A stretch of 39,534 nucleotides of DNA from Candidatus Njordarchaeota archaeon (GTDB lineage Archaea; Asgardarchaeota; Njordarchaeia; Njordarchaeales; Panguiarchaeaceae): the NCBI GenBank assembly GCA_029856685.1, contig JAHKKZ010000007.1, positions 1 to 39,534 on the forward strand, written 5' to 3'. Position numbers and translations under genes: made by a program. Positions 19,530 to 28,398 of the stretch are shown here, piece after piece (positions within the stretch are counted from its first letter, which is position 1; the number at the start of each line of letters is the position of its first letter). The notes under the pieces are model-generated. The model ran no database searches. It saw only the letters and a program-made list of their open reading frames with translations, and had not been told where the DNA came from.

Positions 19530-20510
19530 ATGATATACTTTATTAACATTATTGATGTTACGGCTGGCGGTGGAACGCCAAAATGGTACTTCATACATCC
19601 TGAGACTCCAGAGGCTCTTAGAAAACGTCTATATAAGTATAGGGATCTGATGTCGGGCTTCGCTTATTCAATAATAACTGCATTTGGCGAGGAGATCCTC
19701 GGCGCTAAACTGAGGGAATTAAAACTTTCGGATGTCCAGATGATATTCAGTACACTAAGACATAAAGACTACCTCTACTATGTGATATTTGTGGCGGACA
19801 TAAAAGATAATCCGTCTGCGGTTAATAGAATATTCCTCAAGTTCTATAGGAAATACTATGATGATTTCGACAAGATCCTCACAAGTGAGATTATCCCAAC
19901 TGATATCACCGAGAAGCTCAGAGCAGCTATGGCACAGTTTCTAGTCCCCTACTCTAGGCAGAATCCTGCCTTTGGTGCAAGAGATAGAAAACACTTATTC
20001 GTGAGCTACTTAGCTTCTATGTTGATTACGGGTATTATGGCGCTGATAGCTTGGATAGCTAATAGGATCCCTCAACCACATCTTATGGACGTAAATCCTT
20101 TGCTATTCGCAGCATTAGTATTTCTATTAATATTCGTGATTCCTGGAATACCTATAGGAATATTAACGCAATATAGAAAATTCGCGGTGGTGGTTGCATA
20201 TCTAAATAGCCTGACAATAGTTATGATCACAACAATACTCTGGCAGGAACTTCTAATATCCTACGCAGAATTCATAATTTCTGCGGGGGCGGAACTGAGA
20301 ATCCTAATTCTCGTAGGAGCACTATTGGCTGGGTTGATGCTAGGCACAATACTTATGTTCATAGCCTATATTACTGCTTGGTTCTTCGAAACAAGAAAAC
20401 TAACTAGTATTAGACCACTTGAGACAATAGCAAGAGCAAAAAGTGTTCCAGATGAGGAGATAGAAAGAGAAATAGAAGTCCCCAGCACTGAGGAGATATC
20501 CACAGAGTAG
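19530..20510 (+). CDS. Putative longin-like N-terminal region plus about four TM helices
   Basis: N-terminal 'MIYFINIIDVTAGGGTPKWYF...SGFAYSIITAFGEEILGAKLRELKLSDVQMIFSTLRHKDYLYYVIFVADIKDNPSAVNRIFLKFYRKYYDDF' has longin/AP-sigma-like beta-alpha pattern; hydrophobic segments from about residue 155. Confidence 0.6.
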   Translation: MIYFINIIDVTAGGGTPKWYFIHPETPEALRKRLYKYRDLMSGFAYSIITAFGEEILGAKLRELKLSDVQMIFSTLRHKDYLYYVIFVADIKDNPSAVNRIFLKFYRKYYDDFDKILTSEIIPTDITEKLRAAMAQFLVPYSRQNPAFGARDRKHLFVSYLASMLITGIMALIAWIANRIPQPHLMDVNPLLFAALVFLLIFVIPGIPIGILTQYRKFAVVVAYLNSLTIVMITTILWQELLISYAEFIISAGAELRILILVGALLAGLMLGTILMFIAYITAWFFETRKLTSIRPLETIARAKSVPDEEIEREIEVPSTEEISTE

Positions 20511-20624
20511 CACCATAACAATCTTCACATTCTTTTTTATTAGCTAGGAAACTAAAAGCTGTATTCCCAGGTCTTATCTAAAATCAATGTTAAAGCTGTG
20601 ATTTTATTTCCATTTTATCGTTGT

Positions 20625-21128
20625 CTAAGTCGTTTCAGTTCGTATTTTCCAACTATTCTCCTTGGCTATTCTGAGAAAATCATTTACCATGCCGATCACC
20701 TTCGCTGCTATTTCTATCTCCTCAAAAACGTATGGGAGATCCGCAGGGCTTAGTTCCCTTATATGTTCTCTAACCCATCTGCATCTGAGAGATAGATACA
20801 CCCTGTTCTTCGGTATTTCAACGACTAGTGGAAACATTCTGCACGAAAGAGGTTTCCTGTTATGTATCATGCAGTCTACACCATTTAGAAACGGACATTT
20901 ACCATTTATGATCCACCTGTAGATATATACGAACTCTTCCTGTGGAGTTTCGACAACAAGAAAATTTTTGAAGCTAAGTTTGAGTCCTCTCTCCTCCGCA
21001 ATTTTCTCTAGTTCTTCTTTCTCCCAGTAAAAGATAAGAGGCATTTCTTCCTCCTTCTTAAAGAAACAGCAGTCTGGACATCTCTTACATGCAAATTTAT
21101 CCTTAGACAACTTAGGTATCACCAACAT
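20625..21128 (-). CDS. YkgJ-family cysteine cluster protein
   Basis: 'FACKRCPDCCFF', 'GKCPFLNGVDCMIHNRKPLSCRMFPL'. Confidence 0.88.
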   Translation of the reverse strand: MLVIPKLSKDKFACKRCPDCCFFKKEEEMPLIFYWEKEELEKIAEERGLKLSFKNFLVVETPQEEFVYIYRWIINGKCPFLNGVDCMIHNRKPLSCRMFPLVVEIPKNRVYLSLRCRWVREHIRELSPADLPYVFEEIEIAAKVIGMVNDFLRIAKENSWKIRTETT

Positions 21129-21131
21129 ATA

Positions 21132-21431
21132 TCATTCTTCCTCCTCAAAATGTTTTGTTGGTGGGATACCATATTTCTTTATTAAGGCGTCCTCAACATC
21201 TATATCTAGTAGGTTGGCTATGCTTACAACCCATGCTATGACATCAGCTATCTCCTCCGCAATATTCTCCTTATCGCCTCTCCGTATAGCCGTAGCCAGC
21301 TCACCTATCTCCTCCTGAAGCCACAGCCAGGTTTTAAACAGACCTCTCTTACTATCCCTCTCATAATAAGCCTTTCTTATTAGATCTTGAAAATCTCTCA
21401 CAGTCAGAGGTTTTCTCAGCATCAAACTCAC
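21132..21431 (-). CDS. MazG-like nucleotide pyrophosphohydrolase
   Basis: '[55 protein letters not shown]' with EExxE...ExxD. Confidence 0.93.
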   Translation of the reverse strand: MSLMLRKPLTVRDFQDLIRKAYYERDSKRGLFKTWLWLQEEIGELATAIRRGDKENIAEEIADVIAWVVSIANLLDIDVEDALIKKYGIPPTKHFEEEE

Positions 21432-21874
21432 TTTAGTCCTCTGAGTCGCCTAACCATCTTAACAGCAGCTTCTACAGCTCTTCTTGAATATTCCTCTATT
21501 CTCCTAACCGCTTGTTCTCTAGTCATACCAGGACCCGATATTCCCAGAGCCACTGGCTTATTATATTCTAAGGAGAGATCAACTATTTTTCTTGCTGTTT
21601 GATGAGCTATTAGTTCGTCGTGCTTTGTCTCGCCAGTAACAACGGCACCTATACATACGACAGCGTCAACATCATCTTTCTCTAGAAGCTTCTTGATGAA
21701 AATGGGCATATCGAAAACTCCTGGTACTGGAACAACATATTTTACTTCAGCACCTAAAAATTTTGCGTGGTCTAGGGCTTTTTCCAACATCATCTTGGTA
21801 ATATAATAGTTAAACTCAGAAACCACGATGGCTAGGCGTATAGGCTCATCAGAAGATGCTGAGTTTGGACACAT
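21428..21874 (-). CDS. ribH: 6,7-dimethyl-8-ribityllumazine synthase
   Basis: '[20 protein letters not shown]', '[17 protein letters not shown]', '[18 protein letters not shown]', '[17 protein letters not shown]'. Confidence 0.95.
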   Translation of the reverse strand: MCPNSASSDEPIRLAIVVSEFNYYITKMMLEKALDHAKFLGAEVKYVVPVPGVFDMPIFIKKLLEKDDVDAVVCIGAVVTGETKHDELIAHQTARKIVDLSLEYNKPVALGISGPGMTREQAVRRIEEYSRRAVEAAVKMVRRLRGLK

Positions 21875-21937
21875 TTCTGCTCACCATAGAAGTAGCTGAT
21901 ACCAAATAGAAATATTGTAGTGTATATAATATGTTGC

Positions 21938-22957
21938 TTACTGCTTCTTCTTTTTAGCTTTTTTCCTCTTTGTCTTCTTTCGTTTTCGCTTCCTCTTCTT
22001 AGCTGCTTTCTTAGGAACTTTCTTCGCTACTGGCGCTTTTTTACGAACCTTCTTAATAATCTCGATAGGTTTCTCAACAACGATAGGCTCCATAAGACCT
22101 TCTCTAATCAATATGTCTCTCATTAGCAACGCGTCGCGCTCAAGTATTGGGCTTTCAGAAACTATCTGAACCTCATCAAAATTGAATTCTTTGAGGGCCT
22201 CAACAAAATTTTCAAACATAGGCTCATGGGCTTCCAAAGCTAGATGGGCTCTCTCACCCTTATCCGTATACTCTATACATGAGAAGTGGATATGAATTAT
22301 CTTGATAGGCCTTCTCGAAATAAACTCATAGTAGCGGCTGAGAAGATTCTTAAAATCATCAACGGTTCTAAGAGCACCACCTTCCCTAGCATGTATATGT
22401 GCGAAGTCGATACATGGGATCAGCCTAAGATTGTCTATCTCCTCCACAAGCCTTATAAGCTCATCAAAACTTCCAAACTGACCCTTCTTCCCCGTGGTCT
22501 CTGGGCATATGTATACGTCCTCAAAATCGCTTGTTAGGTCAAGAACCCTGATAAGATTATTCTTAACAATCCTATATGTCTCCTCGGGGGACTTACCACC
22601 GTAGGTAGCAGGATGAAAAACAACACACCTAGCACCCATAATCGAGGCAAGCTTAGCAGACTCATAAATCCACTCCCTGACAGACCTCTCAACAATCGTA
22701 GGGTTATTCGAAGCCAAATTCACATAGTAGGGAGCATGAACAGTAAGCCTAACACCAAGCTCGCTTGCAAGCTCAGCAACCTGCAACGCAACTTCTTCTT
22801 TCATCTTTACTCCACGGACAAACTGCACCTCCATCAAGTTAAGTCCAAGATTATACACACACTTAATACCACTAATCGTATCCTTTTTAGGACAAGAAAT
22901 AGGGACACCAGCAGGCCCAACGTATATCCGCATAGTAACCACCCCCCGAAAAACCAA
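21938..22957 (-). CDS. Endonuclease IV (Nfo/AP endonuclease 2)-like TIM-barrel enzyme with Lys/Arg-rich C-terminal tail
   Basis: 'LTVHAPYYVNLAS', 'CVVFHPATYGG', 'ICPETTGKKGQFGSFDEL', 'PCIDFAHIHAREGG', 'IHIHFSCIEYTDKGERAHLAL', 'VQIVSESPILERDA' match metal-ligand motifs; ends KKAAKKRKRKRKKTKRKKAKKKKQ. Confidence 0.9.
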   Translation of the reverse strand: MVFRGVVTMRIYVGPAGVPISCPKKDTISGIKCVYNLGLNLMEVQFVRGVKMKEEVALQVAELASELGVRLTVHAPYYVNLASNNPTIVERSVREWIYESAKLASIMGARCVVFHPATYGGKSPEETYRIVKNNLIRVLDLTSDFEDVYICPETTGKKGQFGSFDELIRLVEEIDNLRLIPCIDFAHIHAREGGALRTVDDFKNLLSRYYEFISRRPIKIIHIHFSCIEYTDKGERAHLALEAHEPMFENFVEALKEFNFDEVQIVSESPILERDALLMRDILIREGLMEPIVVEKPIEIIKKVRKKAPVAKKVPKKAAKKRKRKRKKTKRKKAKKKKQ

Positions 22958-23069
22958 ACATGAAAAATAACCATCATAAATAAAAAACCAAATGCATTGG
23001 CACCACTTATAAGAGAAGACATTGATAGCAAAAATTGAACCTACTCGAGAAAAACAATCACTATGGAAA

Positions 23070-24479
23070 TCATTCTAATATTCTTATTTTGAACTGACTT
23101 TTCGCTATAATGGCCATTTTGTTTAGATCTATTAGTATCGTGTTTTCTTCTGGTTCAAATTCAAATCCGCTTCTCGAAAAGAATATATATACTTCCTGTC
23201 TTTCCCTCTTTTTCCATCGAAATTCCTCTGCCTTTGTTATCAAGTCATAAAATTCTCTCTTTTTCAATGGGTTTTTTGACCATTTGCATTCTACAAAGTA
23301 TACTATTTTCTGCTTTTCATTTATTGCAACGAGGTCTATTTCTTTCTCACCTTTCCACCATTTTCCTATTCTATGAAATTCTATGGGTATTCCGTCCAGA
23401 ACGCTTCCATTTAGCCTCATTAGGAACTGTTTCACTATGTCCTCAAAGATATGGGATATGTATAGGTCTCGCTCCGCGAGGATTTGTTCCAGAACTATCT
23501 GTGTTTTGCCTAGCTCTAATAATGATTTATTGGGTAACACATATTTGAACCAAAAATAGATGAAGTTGCTTGTTATTCTATATATCGATCTGCCCTTCTC
23601 TTCAATAGGCTGTATTCTCTCGACTAGTTTAAGTCTGTTCATAAGGACATTCAAATATTTAGGAAGTTTTTCCCGTTCAAGTCCACTGGCATCGGCAATT
23701 TCTGAGAATCTTGTTTTTCCCATAGCAATTGTTTTTAGTATGGACATGTATGTCGATGGATCCCTCGTCTCTTGAAGCAGAAGTATTTCGGGCTCTTCGT
23801 ACAGATCCGAACCCTTCATAAGGATTTTTTCTTCAATATTTTCTTCTATTGGCTTATCAGCATCAAATTTGCTTAGATATAGCGGTGTTCCACCTAGAAT
23901 AGCATACGCAAATATCCGGTCATACTCACTATAATTTTTAAAGAACAAACGAGAAGCCCAATAATCGAGCTCTTTTATCTCCATCATTCCTGTTCTTCTG
24001 CCATAAATAGGACTTTCATAGGACTTACCTATTCGCTCAAAAACACTTACTGCTGAGCCCACTAGAATAAGAAAAATATTGGTATGTTTTAACTTCTCAT
24101 CCCAAATTTTCTGGAGAACAGATAAAGCACCCTTATAGGCATCTATTAATCTTTGAAACTCATCAAAAACAATAACAATACGTTTATCTTTTGCTATTTC
24201 GGACAGCAATAAGTAGAAATCTTCTAGACGATCGATTTTCATCAAACTATAGGGTTTACCCAATACCCAAAGAAACCCCTCTAAAAGCGTGTTTATATCT
24301 TCAGCTGTAACATAGAAATAGTAGCCCTCCTTATCCTCGAGAAACTTCTTGATTATTTCAGTTTTACCAATCCCACGTCGACCATAAATTATTATCAGCT
24401 CGGCTTTTCCAGACTGCCATCTTCTCTCCAGAAAGCTCAGTTCTGTTTCTCTATCAACAAAAAACATTCTTATCATCAT
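23070..24479 (-). CDS. Archaeal ATPase (AAA) with DUF234/PD-(D/E)XK-like C-terminal domain
   Basis: 'FFVDRETELSFLERRW', Walker A 'YGRRGIGKTEII', 'RIVIVFDEFQRL', C-terminal 'GEKEIDLVAINEKQKIVYFVECKWSKNPLK'. Confidence 0.93.
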   Translation of the reverse strand: MMIRMFFVDRETELSFLERRWQSGKAELIIIYGRRGIGKTEIIKKFLEDKEGYYFYVTAEDINTLLEGFLWVLGKPYSLMKIDRLEDFYLLLSEIAKDKRIVIVFDEFQRLIDAYKGALSVLQKIWDEKLKHTNIFLILVGSAVSVFERIGKSYESPIYGRRTGMMEIKELDYWASRLFFKNYSEYDRIFAYAILGGTPLYLSKFDADKPIEENIEEKILMKGSDLYEEPEILLLQETRDPSTYMSILKTIAMGKTRFSEIADASGLEREKLPKYLNVLMNRLKLVERIQPIEEKGRSIYRITSNFIYFWFKYVLPNKSLLELGKTQIVLEQILAERDLYISHIFEDIVKQFLMRLNGSVLDGIPIEFHRIGKWWKGEKEIDLVAINEKQKIVYFVECKWSKNPLKKREFYDLITKAEEFRWKKRERQEVYIFFSRSGFEFEPEENTILIDLNKMAIIAKSQFKIRILE

Positions 24480-24485
24480 AATACC

Positions 24486-24504
24486 TTAAAGTATTATACT
24501 TTAA
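24486..24504. promoter_or_regulatory. Perfect 9-bp inverted repeat TTAAAGTAT-T-ATACTTTAA just upstream of the AAA ATPase start
   Basis: Arms 24486-24494 and 24496-24504 are exact reverse complements; 7 bp from the ATPase ATG (24479) and overlapping the TATA-like TTTAAA. Confidence 0.45.
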
Positions 24505-24757
24505 AGTCTATTAAAATTTTTTTGAGTTTTCTTAAATACATGGCAGAATCTCTGATATTCATCATCTGTATCAATTAGCTCTTTAGTCTTTAGTTTCTGT
24601 TTCTGTGCTAAATTTAGGTTGTCTAGAGCTTTTCTTAGACTTAGTCACATAGTCAAAAGCTTTTGCTGTTAGATTCGAAGACTAGGAATGTGCTGAGACT
24701 ATTCTCAGATATCATAATAATACTATATTTTTCCTAGTTCTTTCATGGTTCTATTCG

Positions 24758-25795
24758 ATGTTTTTGGTGCTTATCATGGCTGGTGCTAAGGCTGATGAGA
24801 AGTTTAAGAAACTTCAGGCTTATGTTGAGATGGTTATTGACAGCAAATTGGAGGATTGGAGGGTTACTAGGAGAGATCTTAGGGCTATTTTGGAGAGGCT
24901 CAATGAGCTTCGGACTCAGGGGAATTCTCTTCTTCAGAGGCTCTCGGAAATCATCAATAATCAGGATTCTATTAAGGGACTCCTAGGGGAGATGCGTTCA
25001 GATGTTAAGCAGAGATCTGAGCTCATTGTTTCGAGAATCGATATGTCAGCGAAGAATATTATTGATTCTTATGCGAACCTCAGAAGCTTAACTATGAGTA
25101 TCCAGACTCAAAACAAAGAGATCTCCGAAAGACTAGAAGAATTCTTCTCTACATTCAAAACTTTTCGAGATGTAAGCGAGAAAACACTAAAAGGCATTCT
25201 TGGCTATCAGAAAGAAGCCATGGCCAGTTTAGGCAAACTAAAAGAGATGATAACACAATTAGGAAGCGAGCATAACGATCTACAATCTACAGTTGGGAAT
25301 ATTATGAATTCTATTCCGAAAATCCTTGAAAAACAGAGAGAAACTGACAATAAACTAGATAAAATAAGCATCTCAATCTCACAGATCAGTAGTGGTGTTG
25401 AGAAGCTCACGGGAGACGTAAATCAAAAATTCGAATCCATTAGAAATACCATCAAACATAGCTCTGAGGAGAACCTTAGAAGAACTCAGGAACTCATAGA
25501 TAGTCTCACGTCTCGTATTTCGAATCTTGCCTCAAGAATAGAAACTGTCAGTAAGAAACAGGAGAGGATCTTAGAGATTATGGGTGTTATGGACAGACAC
25601 CAAAAGACACAAGAGGAGACATTCAGAGAGATAAGTAGTGAGATTAAGGATATTGCTAAGAACTTTACTCTGCTAAAACAGATATTTGAGTATGTGGAGT
25701 CACTATCAAGAAAAATAGAGACACTCTCCGAAGAGCTCAGCAAGATAAAAGCTATGCTAGAAAAACTAATGGGAGAGGAAAAGGATTCTACTTAG
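24758..25795 (+). CDS. Long coiled-coil protein
   Basis: 345 aa, continuous heptad-like sequence over nearly its whole length; likely start MAGAKADEKF at 24776. Confidence 0.8.
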   Translation: MFLVLIMAGAKADEKFKKLQAYVEMVIDSKLEDWRVTRRDLRAILERLNELRTQGNSLLQRLSEIINNQDSIKGLLGEMRSDVKQRSELIVSRIDMSAKNIIDSYANLRSLTMSIQTQNKEISERLEEFFSTFKTFRDVSEKTLKGILGYQKEAMASLGKLKEMITQLGSEHNDLQSTVGNIMNSIPKILEKQRETDNKLDKISISISQISSGVEKLTGDVNQKFESIRNTIKHSSEENLRRTQELIDSLTSRISNLASRIETVSKKQERILEIMGVMDRHQKTQEETFREISSEIKDIAKNFTLLKQIFEYVESLSRKIETLSEELSKIKAMLEKLMGEEKDST

Positions 25796-28250
25796 GCTTC
25801 CTCCTCATCCGCGGTAGGACTACTCTGAATACTAAATATGCTATGGAGAGCACTACGAGTAATGCTATTACTACTATTATCTCTATTTTCATCCTAATGT
25901 TTATTTTCCCAGACTCATATGCTACCAAGGAATCTCCAGCCCTATCGTTATCCGCATCCTCCACCTCAACAACATAGTACATTGTTTTGCCATTCCACTC
26001 AGATTTGACTTTAATCTCCGCTTTCCAGATATGCTTTCTCTGATCGTATGAGAGATTAAAGACGCCGTCGGCTAGGTCAAGACTATACTCATCTATTGGA
26101 TAATCTATCCGCCAGTACACTTTAACACTAGCTACTCCACTCTCTTCGTCATGAGCCTCAACTTTAAATATTATCTTATCGCCTAGCAATGTTGTGTCCG
26201 CATTAACAGATATTATCTTGGGAGGCTTGGAATCATCATCATAACCATAGAACATAGTTACGTTCTCTACTACATATGTCTTATTTCCGATGATATAGCT
26301 CACATTGGCATCCACCACAACTAAGCCTTCATCGGCAAAACATCCATTAAGAACTATTTCTATCTCCTCATTCACACCAATTCTGTCAATCTCAAATATT
26401 GTTTTGTTAAGCTCCATATTCTCAGTCTTCACCCTTAAAACCACATCTTCAGCAACATCCTCAGCATTGTTCTTAATTCTAAGCGTAACATTCCTAAATT
26501 GTGCATCTGAAATCCTATCTAGTGTTGGCATAATTAGATTCAGAGTCCTAGGCTTTCTAAGAGGCTTCGTCGATACTATGGCGACACTATCCAGCATTGG
26601 TCCATCAGCCCTATAAACCTTCTCTATGATAAGCCTATATGTCCCAGACACATTGGCTTGAAAGCCTATTTTGATCACATTATTTGTCGATTCCTTATGA
26701 TCATATACTACATGTCCATTAGGATCAATTATACAAACCCTAAAAACACCTATTTTGTAAAAGGAAAGCAGATTATTTGGAACACGCCACCAAACCATAC
26801 CCAATGAGAAACTCTCCCCACTTAGCATGTCAAACTCATAAATAATCCTGTTTCCAGAACTCACATTTAAAACAACAACATTGTCTATTACTTGGAGAGC
26901 GTTCCTAAGGTTCAGATATCCAAACCCATAGCGATTATTTGGAGGATTATCGCCCCAGAAATCGGCAGATAATATTATCACAGCCTTTGTTGCCAACGCT
27001 AAACTCCCAATCTCTGGCTTTTCATTTGAAAGATAACTATATATCAGTGCTGCCGCGCCAGAAACAATCGGTGTAGCAAAACTAGTCCCAGACCCCGTCG
27101 TCAGTGCACCTCCAACAGTATACGTCGTTATTCCAACTCCCGGAGCAACCACGTCTGGTTTAATCCTACCATCCTCTGTCGGCCCAACACAGCTTCCAGA
27201 CCATAGGCTATCATCTGACCTATCAACAGTATTTTTATCATCCATAGCTCCAGTAGCTATCCCATTGAACGCATCTGCAGGTATGTTGACCCCGCCATAT
27301 CCGCCTTCGACATTCCCAACAGCAATCACAGCCACAGCATCGTATAGATACGCCAATTGATCAATAAGTCTTGTTATTATTGATGAACCATCAGGTATCA
27401 GTCCAGCAGCGGCATTTTTGGGGGCACCAATACTCAGGTTTATTATTTCTGCTGTGTCTCCTGCTTGGATCAGAGCCCACTCAATAGCAGCCATAACATC
27501 ATCCAGTATTCCCTCTCCATTGCGGTTCAAAGCTTTGGCATTTATTAAGTTAACACCATACGCTATACCCCTATATTTCTGATCTCTACTCGCAACAATA
27601 TGAGCAACTTTCGTTCCATGACCATTAAAATCGGATGTTGTGGGCTCCCCAGTTGTGAAAGACTTAGCATCAATTATTTTCCCCGAGATGTAGGATGTCT
27701 CCGAGATACCAGTATCAACAATGGCAACTTCTATGCCCTTAATAAGATCATCATACTCAGATCCGTTCCAGCCCAGAGACCAGAAGTCTGGAGCATAAAC
27801 AGCCTTCGCAGCGACATCCATTGAGACCCTTACTTTGAATACAGGGATTATGTATCTTACTATATCACTTCTTCTTAGCTTATCAAGCTTATCTGCGGGA
27901 ACACAAGCACTAACAGCCCCTATCGATGCGATCCTATAAATTATAGTCCCTCCAAGTGATCTCAGTTCCGCAAGTAAATCGTTGAATGCGCTCTCATAAG
28001 CACTGAAAATCTTCGAGTATAATGCTTTCCTAGCAATATCAAGCTCTCTTTCTGTTTTGGAACCCCAGATACTCATCATAGCTTCTTGGATTATGTGTGG
28101 AATGCTCTTTCTCTCCTTTAGAAATATTAGGACCCTCACCAAAGAAGATTTCCTCTTATCACCAAAGCCCCAATCGAGTCGGTTTATTAGAGGCACCATA
28201 AGTATAAGTACTAGGAGGAGAGCTTTAATTGTTTTCATAGACATTCTCAC
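25788..28250 (-). CDS. Subtilisin-like (S8) serine protease, secreted and C-terminally membrane-anchored
   Basis: 'VAIVDTGISE' (Asp), 'NGHGTKVAHIVAS' (His), 'VAVIAVGN' (oxyanion Asn), 'GTSFATPIVSGAAALI' (Ser); N-terminal signal and C-terminal TM 'IVVIALLVVLSIAYLVFRVVL'. Confidence 0.96.
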   Translation of the reverse strand: MRMSMKTIKALLLVLILMVPLINRLDWGFGDKRKSSLVRVLIFLKERKSIPHIIQEAMMSIWGSKTERELDIARKALYSKIFSAYESAFNDLLAELRSLGGTIIYRIASIGAVSACVPADKLDKLRRSDIVRYIIPVFKVRVSMDVAAKAVYAPDFWSLGWNGSEYDDLIKGIEVAIVDTGISETSYISGKIIDAKSFTTGEPTTSDFNGHGTKVAHIVASRDQKYRGIAYGVNLINAKALNRNGEGILDDVMAAIEWALIQAGDTAEIINLSIGAPKNAAAGLIPDGSSIITRLIDQLAYLYDAVAVIAVGNVEGGYGGVNIPADAFNGIATGAMDDKNTVDRSDDSLWSGSCVGPTEDGRIKPDVVAPGVGITTYTVGGALTTGSGTSFATPIVSGAAALIYSYLSNEKPEIGSLALATKAVIILSADFWGDNPPNNRYGFGYLNLRNALQVIDNVVVLNVSSGNRIIYEFDMLSGESFSLGMVWWRVPNNLLSFYKIGVFRVCIIDPNGHVVYDHKESTNNVIKIGFQANVSGTYRLIIEKVYRADGPMLDSVAIVSTKPLRKPRTLNLIMPTLDRISDAQFRNVTLRIKNNAEDVAEDVVLRVKTENMELNKTIFEIDRIGVNEEIEIVLNGCFADEGLVVVDANVSYIIGNKTYVVENVTMFYGYDDDSKPPKIISVNADTTLLGDKIIFKVEAHDEESGVASVKVYWRIDYPIDEYSLDLADGVFNLSYDQRKHIWKAEIKVKSEWNGKTMYYVVEVEDADNDRAGDSLVAYESGKINIRMKIEIIVVIALLVVLSIAYLVFRVVLPRMRRKPK

Positions 28251-28338
28251 ACATCTCCATGATATTGGGAATATCCCAATAAAAAACCAAAAAAGATAGA
28301 AATAAACAGGTTATGAGGCAGCATTAGAGTTTTTTAAT

Positions 28339-28388
28339 AATGATTAAAGCTACCCCTTCTGAGCAATGATGAACCCGCGAAGGTATGA
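28339..28388 (+). ncRNA. Candidate C/D box sRNA
   Basis: ATGATTA (28340-28346, degenerate C), 12 nt, CTGA (28359-28362, D'), 3 nt, ATGATGA (28366-28372, C'), 12 nt, ATGA (28385-28388, degenerate D). Lies in an intergenic gap. Confidence 0.22.
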
Positions 28389-28398
28389 TTCCAATAAC

